Below, piece after piece: positions 40,667-48,596 of a DNA stretch of 64,000 nt. A program made the position numbers and the translations under genes. The notes beneath the pieces are model-generated. The model did no database searches, was not told the DNA's origin, and saw only the letters and a program-made list of their open reading frames with translations. Position 1 is the stretch's first letter. Every line of letters starts with the position of its first letter. The stretch covers positions 61,074-125,073 of the forward strand of contig CAYVMO010000007.1 in assembly GCA_964452645.1 (NCBI GenBank), given 5' to 3'. Origin of the DNA: CAYXTW01 sp964452645 (GTDB lineage: Bacteria > Zixibacteria > MSB-5A5 > GN15 > PGXB01).

Positions 40667-43114
40667 ATGGCCAAGAAGAAAAAAACTCCGGCGTCGGCGG
40701 TTCTCAAAAAAACGGTTTCGACATTCGATCCGGAAAAATCGCCGTACTTCGTACTGAAAATTTTCGGCATTTTATTACTGGCGATGATAATCCTGTTTCG
40801 CGAATTTATTTTCTCGGACAAGATATTCTACAATCCGGATATGATGCGTATCGGTCTGTTTTTCAAGACGTTCTTTGTCAACTATGTCCTGACCCACTGG
40901 TCAATTCCCAAATGGGATCCGTACATATTCGGCGGGATGCCGTTTGTCGATGCTTTCCACGGCGACCTGTTTTATCCTCTGACCTTTCTTAAATTTTTCG
41001 GCTCATTATTCCGGATGCTCAGTTACAATTTGTTATTGCATATTTTCTTCTCCGGGGTGTTCACCTACCTTTGTGCCCGACAATTTAAACTGTCGAAACT
41101 GGCCTCGCTTCTTTCCGGTATATCCTACATGTTCGCCGGTTATTTGATTTCACTCATGGCGCCCTGGCATGACGGTAAAATATTCGTGACATCATTATTC
41201 CCTCTGACGATTTTGTTTGTCGAACGTGGTTTCGAGAAAAAGCCGTTTTTGAATTTCTCGCTTCTCGGTTTGGTAATTGGTTTGATAATTCTGACTCCTC
41301 ACCCGCAAATGGCCTATCTCACTTTATGGGCGGTGGCGCTGTACATATTATTTAAATTGATCGTTCTATTCCGTGAGAAGAAGACGATCGGTGCCGTTAT
41401 TAAGCCGTCGGCTATGGCCATTTATGCTGTTGTAATCGGATTATTGATTTCCGCGATACAATTTTATCCGGGCTATTATTACACTACGCATGATTCACCG
41501 CGGACCGAAGCCAAACGAGGCTGGGATTGGGCGACATCATGGTCGTTGCACGCCGAGGAAGCAGCCTCGATTTTGATTCCAGAATTTGTCGGAACCAATT
41601 CGCAAAACACGAAAACGTACTATTGGGGAAAGAACGCTTTCAAGGATAATTCCGAGACTGTTGAAGTTGTCTGTTTTTTTGTAGCGCTGATCGGATTTTT
41701 CTTCTATCGAAAAAAAGAATCATATTTTTTGGGAGGATTGGCGCTTTTGGCTCTTATCTATGCTTTGGGAGCGACGACTCCTTTCTTTAAGATATTTTTC
41801 TATTTAGTACCGATGGTGAAATCCATGCGGGCGCCATCCATGGTAATGTTTGTATTCTCTTTCTCAATCGCCATTTTAGCCGGAATGGGATTGCAGTTCA
41901 TTATCGACCGAAGTCGTGACTTGAGCGGCTCGAGTATAAAAAAATTCAGATATCTGTTATTCGGTTTACCGCTCTTCATGCTGCTTCTGGCCCTTCTATT
42001 CAGTGGAGCCGGAAAATGGATGATAAATTTATGGACATCGATATTTTTCAGCAATGCATCGACGGAAGAAGTACAAAAAGGTGTCAGTAAACTTGCCGTC
42101 GCCTATATGAATCTTCCCGCCATACAATCGGGCGCCTGGTTTGCCTTTCTGTTCACCACTCTGGCTGCCGCCTTTATTTGGCTTTATCAAAGCGGAAAAT
42201 CCGGTATCTATATTCTGATCGCACTGCTTTTTATTCCGGTAGTCGATTCGGTTCGATTTAACAGCCGATTTATAAAACTTGTCGATCCCAAACCGTACTT
42301 ATCGGACAATGCGCTGACCGAATTTTTTCAAAAAGACAAAAGTATGTACAGAGTTCAGAATTTTGCCCAAACGATGACCGTTCTTCCTCTGCATGGAATC
42401 GAGGAGGTGGTCGGTTATCATGGCAACCAGTTGAAATGGTATGACCAGCTTCTGGGTGGCCCATCGCTTAAAAATCAGGGCAATCCGCGATTTTTGAATC
42501 TGGTCGGAACGAAATACATTATCATCCCGCCCAATCAAAAATTGCCGCCCGATGCTTTGGGTAACAAACCGATCTCGTTGGCTATCAATACCAATCAGGG
42601 TGCCGTTTTTTATAATCCCAACGCCTTCCCCAGAGTTTTGCTGGTAGATGAGTACAAAGTTTTCGACAGTCTCTCCATAATTCAGTCTTTGGTACTCCAT
42701 GGCTCGGATGACTTACGCAAAGTGGTTTATCTGGAGGAAAATCCGGGCGTTGAATTGTCGTACGACAGCTTGAATACCGATTCGTGCCGGATAATCGATT
42801 ATGCCGATGATTCCGTTCTTATCGAACTGGATTGCACCGAAGATCATATTCTGGTTATGACCGATAATTATTATGAAGCATGGGAAGCTTACGTTGACGG
42901 TGCACCGGCAAAAATCTATCGAGCCGACGGTTCCTTCCGCGCTGTTGTCGTCCCCGCCGGTACGAAGGAAGTACTATTCAAATATCATTCCTCCCGTTAT
43001 GCAACAGGCAGATTATTGACGTTGCTAACGTCGATATATCTATTATTTGTATTCGGGTACTATGGATACCGATGGCGCCGGAGCGGGCGCAAATCAGACA
43101 CCGCGCGCTCCTGA
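40667..43114 (+). CDS. YfhO-family multispanning membrane protein
   Basis: An 815-residue integral membrane protein with about 13 helices and a large C-terminal extracytoplasmic domain (about 530-780). Typical pieces are SIPKWDPYIFGGMPFVDAFH, FSGVFTYLCARQF and YYEAWEAYVDGAPAKIYRAD. YfhO proteins have a GT-C-like glycosyltransferase fold; Bacillus subtilis YfhO modifies lipoteichoic acid with GlcNAc. It starts 3 bases after the flippase-like gene and ends the five-gene run, consistent with transfer of lipid-linked sugar to an envelope polymer. Confidence 0.85.
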   Translation: MAKKKKTPASAVLKKTVSTFDPEKSPYFVLKIFGILLLAMIILFREFIFSDKIFYNPDMMRIGLFFKTFFVNYVLTHWSIPKWDPYIFGGMPFVDAFHGDLFYPLTFLKFFGSLFRMLSYNLLLHIFFSGVFTYLCARQFKLSKLASLLSGISYMFAGYLISLMAPWHDGKIFVTSLFPLTILFVERGFEKKPFLNFSLLGLVIGLIILTPHPQMAYLTLWAVALYILFKLIVLFREKKTIGAVIKPSAMAIYAVVIGLLISAIQFYPGYYYTTHDSPRTEAKRGWDWATSWSLHAEEAASILIPEFVGTNSQNTKTYYWGKNAFKDNSETVEVVCFFVALIGFFFYRKKESYFLGGLALLALIYALGATTPFFKIFFYLVPMVKSMRAPSMVMFVFSFSIAILAGMGLQFIIDRSRDLSGSSIKKFRYLLFGLPLFMLLLALLFSGAGKWMINLWTSIFFSNASTEEVQKGVSKLAVAYMNLPAIQSGAWFAFLFTTLAAAFIWLYQSGKSGIYILIALLFIPVVDSVRFNSRFIKLVDPKPYLSDNALTEFFQKDKSMYRVQNFAQTMTVLPLHGIEEVVGYHGNQLKWYDQLLGGPSLKNQGNPRFLNLVGTKYIIIPPNQKLPPDALGNKPISLAINTNQGAVFYNPNAFPRVLLVDEYKVFDSLSIIQSLVLHGSDDLRKVVYLEENPGVELSYDSLNTDSCRIIDYADDSVLIELDCTEDHILVMTDNYYEAWEAYVDGAPAKIYRADGSFRAVVVPAGTKEVLFKYHSSRYATGRLLTLLTSIYLLFVFGYYGYRWRRSGRKSDTARS

Positions 43115-43133
43115 TATGCCGTGAGGCCACAAA

Positions 43134-43555
43134 ACGTCATTGCGAGCTCGGGAAAGAATATTTATATGCTTGACAGAGTGTGGCAATCTATCTTAACGTA
43201 TGAGCAAGCAATCTTATGTGTACATTATAACCAATGGAAAGCACTCCGTCTTATATACAGGAGTGACTACAAACCTAATTGGGCGAGTATATCAGCATCG
43301 GGAAAGTGCGACTTCCGGATTTACACAAAAGTATAAAGTTAATAAACTGGTTTATTATGAAATCTATGAGGATATATATGAAGCGATTAAACGGGAGAAG
43401 CAGATTAAGGCGGGAAGGCCAAAGAAAGAGATCGAACTGATAAATTCGATGAATCCACAATGGAAGGATTTATATGATACATTACTGCCATGACGTGACG
43501 ATTAGATTGCCACGTCGTCCCGTCGCTTAAGCGTCGGGACTCCTCGCAATGACGT
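43134..43555. mobile_element. Small palindrome-flanked element carrying a GIY-YIG endonuclease gene
   Basis: Perfect 13-bp terminal inverted repeats ACGTCATTGCGAG (43134-43146) and CTCGCAATGACGT (43543-43555). A nested pair is TGTGGCAATCTA (43179-43190) and TAGATTGCCACG (43503-43514). A hairpin GTCCCGTCGC/GCGTCGGGAC with loop TTAA (43517-43540) lies inside the right end. The whole 422-bp unit is filled by one GIY-YIG gene. The nested ends recur without the gene at 11090-11229. Both the reach of the element and its mobility are inferred. Confidence 0.75.
43200..43493 (+). CDS. GIY-YIG endonuclease-family protein
   Basis: A 97-residue single-domain nuclease of the small stand-alone GIY-YIG (UPF0213-like) class. 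The paired motif is YVYIITN and LYTGVTTNLIGRVYQHR, where YTG replaces YIG. The catalytic glutamate is expected in AIKREKQIKAGRPKKEIELI, and it ends NPQWKDLYDTLLP. It should nick or cut DNA, probably at the element ends. There is no clear Shine-Dalgarno. TATCTT sits five bases before the ATG, as in the DUF721 gene. Confidence 0.85.
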   Translation: MSKQSYVYIITNGKHSVLYTGVTTNLIGRVYQHRESATSGFTQKYKVNKLVYYEIYEDIYEAIKREKQIKAGRPKKEIELINSMNPQWKDLYDTLLP

Positions 43556-43581
43556 ATAAAGTGTTGGATTTATTATTTTTA

Positions 43582-44145
43582 CTACTTTAGATCATTATTT
43601 TTAATAAGGCTATATTTTAATAAAAATAAATCGAACATATTTTCTAAATTCTCTACAGTTTCTTTCAGTTTTGCCCAAAATTGAGTCCATAAATTCTTAT
43701 CTTGTGCGAGATTTAACATTGTTAGGAAACTTTTACGAATGTCTTTAGGTATGTAAAAACAATTTTGATCATACCATTTTCTTATTTGTCTAAATTTCTC
43801 AAATATCTTATCCCGTTCTTTGATAAAATCGTTGTTGTTATTTTGAATACTTTGACTGTTAAATACATCTGAAGGTATCATTGCATTGATTTCTATTGTA
43901 TATTCAAATACTTTTTGCATGGAGTCTAACATCTTAGGCAGAATTGATTGACCGACGGTAAACGTCCGTGCATTTTCCCATTCTTCTTCTTGGCTTTTTA
44001 GTGCATCAATTTTGACTTCGAGGATATCTCTATTGCGTTTGCTTGTCCAAATACCGGTAACAATCACACCAATAAAACCCAATAGAGGTGTCCCAAGGGA
44101 TAATACGACATATAACCATATAGGAATAATTATACCATTATCCAT
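43582..44145 (-). CDS. Membrane-anchored hypothetical protein (187 aa)
   Basis: One N-terminal helix at about 9-31 (IWLYVVLSLGTPLLGFIGVIV) is followed by a long helical, asparagine- and lysine-rich cytoplasmic part. The gene is AT-richer than its neighbours and uses codons such as ATA and AGA freely, which suggests recent arrival. It borders the GIY-YIG element. I recognise no family; similar one-helix proteins occur in genomic islands. Confidence 0.55.
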   Translation of the reverse strand: MDNGIIIPIWLYVVLSLGTPLLGFIGVIVTGIWTSKRNRDILEVKIDALKSQEEEWENARTFTVGQSILPKMLDSMQKVFEYTIEINAMIPSDVFNSQSIQNNNNDFIKERDKIFEKFRQIRKWYDQNCFYIPKDIRKSFLTMLNLAQDKNLWTQFWAKLKETVENLENMFDLFLLKYSLIKNNDLK

Positions 44146-44174
44146 ATTAAACCCCGCGTTTTAATATTTCTCAC

Positions 44175-44657
44175 CTACCTCTTATACCCAAAATCCCTTA
44201 GTAGTTTATGGCGGGATTTTTTGTGTTCCTCATCTTCAATGCCATTCGGCAAGAAGCCGTCAACGACACCCATTACCCCGCGGCCCTGTTCGGTTTCGGC
44301 GACAATTACCTGCACCGGGTTGGAGGTTGCGCAGAATATCCGGCACACTTCAGGGACCATCTTAATCTGCGGAAGAAAATTAATCGGAAAAGCCTTGCGC
44401 ATGAAAATTAAGAATGTATGCCCGCAGCCTATATCAAATGCGGTCTTCTCGGCCAGTTTTATCATCTCATCGTTGTTGCCGTCGGAACGAATCAAACATT
44501 CCTGCGACGCCTCGCAAAAGGCAATCCCAAATTCCGCCATTGACGAGATATTGACCATCGCTTCGTACAAATCCTCGACAGATTTAATAAAATGTGTCAT
44601 TCCGAAAATCATATTGGTATCGGCCGGTATCTGAATATCGACGACTTTGGTTCTCAT
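44175..44657 (-). CDS. Adenosine-specific kinase (COG1839 family)
   Basis: A 160-residue protein of the small adenosine-specific kinase family first described from archaea. It has the conserved order IPADTNMIFGMTHFIKSVEDLYEAM, FGIAFCEASQECLIRSDGN, GCGHTFLIFMRKAFPINFL, VCRIFCATSNPVQVIVAET, and RGVMGVVDGFLPNGIE. It would phosphorylate adenosine or a related compound in nucleoside salvage; biochemical data exist for few members. AGGAGGATAT precedes the ATG. It is 26 bases downstream of the HEAT/cyclophilin gene. Confidence 0.87.
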   Translation of the reverse strand: MRTKVVDIQIPADTNMIFGMTHFIKSVEDLYEAMVNISSMAEFGIAFCEASQECLIRSDGNNDEMIKLAEKTAFDIGCGHTFLIFMRKAFPINFLPQIKMVPEVCRIFCATSNPVQVIVAETEQGRGVMGVVDGFLPNGIEDEEHKKSRHKLLRDFGYKR

Positions 44658-44683
44658 ATATCCTCCTTCGGATTTTTCTAAGA

Positions 44684-46726
44684 TTAATTCGAATTGTTTT
44701 CTTCCTTGATTATCTGCACCCTCTTGATTAAATCGCCCCGTACGATACTTTCGACAACGTCCATTCCTTTAGTCACCTTACCGAACAATGTATAGCGGGC
44801 GTCAAGATGCGGCTGTGGCGATAACGTAATAAAAAACTGTGAACCGCCGCTGTCCTTGCCCGAGTGCGCCATCCCGACACATCCCTGTTTGTATGTAATA
44901 TTGTTATATTCGGACCGGATGAAATACCCGGGTCCGCCCCACCCGTCACCGCGCGGGTCACCACCCTGGATTACGAAATTCGGCACTACCCGATGAAACG
45001 CAAGGTTATCGTAAAAACCGCTGTAGGCCAGTTTCATAAAATTGTACACTGTCAGCGGGGCCGCATCGAAGTATAACTCCATTTCGATTTTGCCCCGGTC
45101 GGTATGGATGATGGCATGCGGATTTTCTTTGTACTCCAGCAGCAGTGATTTTATTTTATTTTTAGGCAAAAGGCCACGAGGGGGAGTTATAAACGCCGAT
45201 TTGTTGACATCCAGCTTATCCTGATAAATCAGAGCGGCCTCACGACTGACCAGATATTCCGGGTCCATCAGTCCATGATAGAGAATATCTTCCGCCTGAT
45301 TGTCGACCTCCTCATTGATAAATTCACCCGCCGCCGTCACTATCGAGCGTTTCAGATCAACCTCATCATCGGTGCCCATTTGCATTAAGGTCATAAGCTG
45401 TGGCAGATATTTTTTAAGCTGCAATTGCCCTATTTTTTCGACAGCATGTTCCGCGACAACAAAATCATTATCGGTCAGAGCCGTTTTTATATAGTAATCA
45501 ATATTGGACGAATCGACAGTGCACAAGGCATTGAAAGCCGCTGCGCGTACCGAGGCCACCGAGTCCTTGAAATAGGCCATCAATCGCGGTTTAACACTGC
45601 CGCCGCCGATAAGACCAAGCGCCTCAACAAGGCTCTCATGCAGATATGGATAATTTTTAATCGCCATGCTGTCAATCAGCGGTAATACATCCTCACCCTG
45701 AATTTTCGCCAGATAGATAATAGCCGCAGTCCGGATAGATATCGACGTCGTATCACTTGTTGATTTATCATCCTTATCATAGTACATATAATCAACATGG
45801 ATATCGTCACGGGCATAATCGACGATGGCATCGCTGGCCAACCTGGTAAATGATTGCAGAAGCTGGGTTTTTATTTTTACATCGGTTTCCTGCGTATATC
45901 GGGAAGTCAAAAATTTAATCGCTTTTGCCCCGCCGACGGTGGTCAGCGATGATATCGCCTGCGAGACGACATTATTATCGCGATCGTTCAATCCGGAAGC
46001 AATCAGCGAGATGACTTTTTCATCCTTCGATAATCCCAGACCGCGAATAGCCAGCGAGCGCACAAAAGGGTCGGGATCGGGCAGCCATTCGGTATAAAGG
46101 TCAGTCGGTTCGGCGATTCCCATCCGAACCAATGAATACAGCGCCGCGATTTGTACCGGACGTACGGCATCAGTACGGCAAAGTTTAACCAATGCGGGGG
46201 CATACGATGCTGCGCCGGCACGCCAGAGTGCGTACGCCGTCTGTTCCCGGACACGGTAATCGACATTGTCTAGAAAGAGCGATATATCGGCGATAACGTC
46301 CGACATTGTCGAATCGGACAACCGGCCGACAGATTGAATCGCTATCGCCAATCGATCCGGAGAGAAATCTTCCCAACTATCCATCAGGCGCAGCGCGAAG
46401 CTTTTTTCACCTGATAGGCCGATAGAAAAAATCGCCGCCTCGGCCACGGTTTCCGAGGTATCACGTACGATGCCAAATAATTTATCGACACCTGAAATGT
46501 CACCGATACGCCCGATGGCGAGCGCGGCATACCTGCGGATATCCGGATCCCGATCGGTAAGGGATAATATAAGCCGGTCCGACGTCCGCCGATGATCCTC
46601 GTCGGAAATTATCGCCGCGATTGCCGCTTCCTTTTTGTATTTGAGATTGAGCAGGTCAAAATAAAAGACGGCAATAGCGCCGAGGATTATAATTAAAAGC
46701 AGGCTGGCCACCCAGAATTTTTTCAT
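44684..46726 (-). CDS. HEAT-repeat protein fused to a cyclophilin-type peptidyl-prolyl isomerase
   Basis: A 680-residue exported or membrane-anchored protein. The N-terminal helix at 5-25 (WVASLLLIIILGAIAVFYF) acts as an uncleaved signal or anchor. Residues about 45-500 are PBS-lyase-type HEAT repeats (DPDIRRYAALAIGRIGDISG, RVREQTAYALWRAGA). Residues about 540-670 are a cyclophilin domain with IHTDRGKIEMELYFDAAP, FHRVVPNFVIQGGDPRGDG and GMAHSGKDSGGSQFFITLS. The active-site Arg is in FHRVVP. It probably assists folding of envelope proteins, with the HEAT array as a client-binding scaffold. Confidence 0.9.
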   Translation of the reverse strand: MKKFWVASLLLIIILGAIAVFYFDLLNLKYKKEAAIAAIISDEDHRRTSDRLILSLTDRDPDIRRYAALAIGRIGDISGVDKLFGIVRDTSETVAEAAIFSIGLSGEKSFALRLMDSWEDFSPDRLAIAIQSVGRLSDSTMSDVIADISLFLDNVDYRVREQTAYALWRAGAASYAPALVKLCRTDAVRPVQIAALYSLVRMGIAEPTDLYTEWLPDPDPFVRSLAIRGLGLSKDEKVISLIASGLNDRDNNVVSQAISSLTTVGGAKAIKFLTSRYTQETDVKIKTQLLQSFTRLASDAIVDYARDDIHVDYMYYDKDDKSTSDTTSISIRTAAIIYLAKIQGEDVLPLIDSMAIKNYPYLHESLVEALGLIGGGSVKPRLMAYFKDSVASVRAAAFNALCTVDSSNIDYYIKTALTDNDFVVAEHAVEKIGQLQLKKYLPQLMTLMQMGTDDEVDLKRSIVTAAGEFINEEVDNQAEDILYHGLMDPEYLVSREAALIYQDKLDVNKSAFITPPRGLLPKNKIKSLLLEYKENPHAIIHTDRGKIEMELYFDAAPLTVYNFMKLAYSGFYDNLAFHRVVPNFVIQGGDPRGDGWGGPGYFIRSEYNNITYKQGCVGMAHSGKDSGGSQFFITLSPQPHLDARYTLFGKVTKGMDVVESIVRGDLIKRVQIIKEENNSN

Positions 46727-46803
46727 AACAAAAATTCCTCAATTCAATAGTTTTTCCCAAGTTACAAAGAAAAGATTAGCCGGATAATCGAATCGGTCAA
46801 CAT

Positions 46804-46826
46804 AAAAAACGGCCGAAATGCCGTTT
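46804..46826 (-). terminator. Rho-independent terminator of the KARI-like gene
   Basis: On the minus strand, AAACGGC (46826-46820) pairs with GCCGTTT (46813-46807) around loop ATTTCG, and the T run continues to 46804. It lies just past the stop at 46832. Confidence 0.78.
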
Positions 46827-46831
46827 CGTTT

Positions 46832-47788
46832 TTACTTTTTCTTATTGTATCCCGACGGTGAGAATTTTTTGGCCGCCTTTTCGAAAGAAGGCGAAGACAT
46901 CTTTTTCAATTGCGTGTGCAGTTTTTTGATTTTGGCAGGTGTCAGTGAATTAAGTCTTCTGGCGTACTTGCCGCTTTTTATTTCGCTAAGAACCACCTGC
47001 ATCTTTTTCTTTACTGCCTTATCGATTATCTTCGGCCCGGCCGATAGCGAACCGTACATCGCCGAAACCGAAATTCGTTTAAACATCCCCTCGATGCCGT
47101 ATTTTTTCATCAAATCGACCAGCAAATCGAGCTGGTAAGCGACTTCAAGATACGCTTTATCCGGCGAAAGACCATTCTCGACCAGAGTTTCGAATCCGGT
47201 TTTTACAAGTTGCGACATGCCGCCACACAGCACCGCCTGTTCACCGAAAATATCACCTACAGCTTCGTCTTCGAACGTAGTCTTTATCATCGTCTTTTTA
47301 TCGATACGCAGGTCTTTGATAAGATCGTTTAATATTCGTTGGGCGATACCGGTCGCATTTTGGCGAATACAGTAAAAAAAGCCGATCGACTCTTTTTTGA
47401 GATACTTCTCCCTGACCGCCACTCCCGGCCCCAGAGGCGCCAGAAGAATTACATCGCAATCCTTTGGAGGAACAACCGTTTTAAAATGAACTGAAAAACC
47501 GTGAAGAAAAACCAGCGCACTTTTCGGCTTAAGATTCGGCCTGATATTTTTATCAAAGACGCGCCCATGTAGATGATCGGGAAAGGCAAAAATAACTATA
47601 TCCGAATTTTTTACGGCATTGGCGACGGTCGTAATATTTTTGATTTTGTCTTTTCTGGCTGTTTGACGTGAAACATCGCCGCTGGGAATCCCGACAATGA
47701 TATTCCGCCCGGAGTCACGCAGATTCAGCGCCCACGGCCGCCCCTGCGACCCATAACCGATAACTGCGGTTGTAAGTTTCTTTTTCAT
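46832..47788 (-). CDS. Ketol-acid reductoisomerase-like protein with altered catalytic residues
   Basis: A 318-residue protein with the class I KARI architecture. The Rossmann motif is GYGSQGRPWALNLRDSG (11-27), then LHGFSVHF with H96, DVILLAPLGPGVAVR, and EAVGDIFGEQAVLCGG with the Mg ligands D179 and E183. The C-terminal knotted domain has AYLEVAYQLDLLVDL and RISVSAMYGSLSAGP. Two residues that are invariant in true KARIs differ by eye: the Lys of PKGPG is Leu119, and the second Glu of ECLHE is Gln219. No other ilv genes are nearby. It may be a divergent KARI or a reductase that has lost the isomerase step. Confidence 0.8.
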   Translation of the reverse strand: MKKKLTTAVIGYGSQGRPWALNLRDSGRNIIVGIPSGDVSRQTARKDKIKNITTVANAVKNSDIVIFAFPDHLHGRVFDKNIRPNLKPKSALVFLHGFSVHFKTVVPPKDCDVILLAPLGPGVAVREKYLKKESIGFFYCIRQNATGIAQRILNDLIKDLRIDKKTMIKTTFEDEAVGDIFGEQAVLCGGMSQLVKTGFETLVENGLSPDKAYLEVAYQLDLLVDLMKKYGIEGMFKRISVSAMYGSLSAGPKIIDKAVKKKMQVVLSEIKSGKYARRLNSLTPAKIKKLHTQLKKMSSPSFEKAAKKFSPSGYNKKK

Positions 47789-47797
47789 AATACTTTC

Positions 47798-48520
47798 TTA
47801 CATTGCATAGGCCGCAACCGGCATCTCATCCCAGGTTCGATCATCCAACAAACGCCCGGCTTTTTTCTTATTCACGCCGCCCCATTGTTTGAAGAAAAAT
47901 GGCACATCGACTTTCAGACATTGATCGCGAATACCCATCACCCATTCTTTTTTCATCGGGCGTGCCCCGGGACCGGATTCCCCGCCGACAATCACCCAGT
48001 CGATATTTTCTAAATTCAATTCCCCGACCGGGCCGATTAGCGGCTCGATTGAAAGAAATTTTATTTTGGCATCAGTCCGGCGTAAATGGTCGATTCTGAA
48101 TTTATATTTTTCATTTTCGACACTGACACCCATCCAGATATTATCAGTCCACTTAAGCCTGCCGTTAAGTTCCAGAAGTCTTTGCGATCTTTTGGTCAAA
48201 ACCTGAAAACGATGCCAATCAGTCTGATTCATTACGGTAAAAACATCTTCGATAAACGATACCGGAATCGAGTCGAGGAACAGGTCGCTCATGGAATTAA
48301 CAAAAATATTCTGAGGTTTTTTCCACCTCAGCGGGTATTTAAGGACTTTTTCATGCATGGTCGGTTTAAAACCGTTGATATAATTCTCCTGACCCATCGC
48401 CTGAAGCCGTTTGGCCATTCGCTCGGCATAGCAGTTTTTACATCCGGCACTGATTTTAACGCATCCGGTCACTGGATTCCAGGTCGAGTCAGTCCATTCG
48501 ATTGCGGATTTTATTGCCAT
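47798..48520 (-). CDS. DUF5131 (phage Gp37/Gp68-type) protein
   Basis: A 240-residue member of the family found in phages and many bacteria. It starts MAIKSAIEWTDSTWNPVTGC and carries a cysteine cluster C-x6-C-x2-C in GCVKISAGCKNCYAERMA, likely an iron-sulfur site related to radical-SAM-like barrels. Later motifs are VNSMSDLFLDSIP, QVLTKRSQRL and WVIVGGESGPGARPMKKEW. The ATG at 48520 matches the usual family start; the TTG at 48529 is an alternative. Biochemical function is unknown. Confidence 0.85.
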   Translation of the reverse strand: MAIKSAIEWTDSTWNPVTGCVKISAGCKNCYAERMAKRLQAMGQENYINGFKPTMHEKVLKYPLRWKKPQNIFVNSMSDLFLDSIPVSFIEDVFTVMNQTDWHRFQVLTKRSQRLLELNGRLKWTDNIWMGVSVENEKYKFRIDHLRRTDAKIKFLSIEPLIGPVGELNLENIDWVIVGGESGPGARPMKKEWVMGIRDQCLKVDVPFFFKQWGGVNKKKAGRLLDDRTWDEMPVAAYAM

Positions 48521-48596
48521 TAAATCCAATATATGTCATTGATATGGAGATTCAAAGAATAAAGGAATAAATATAAATGCTGCCGCGCAATTGAGC

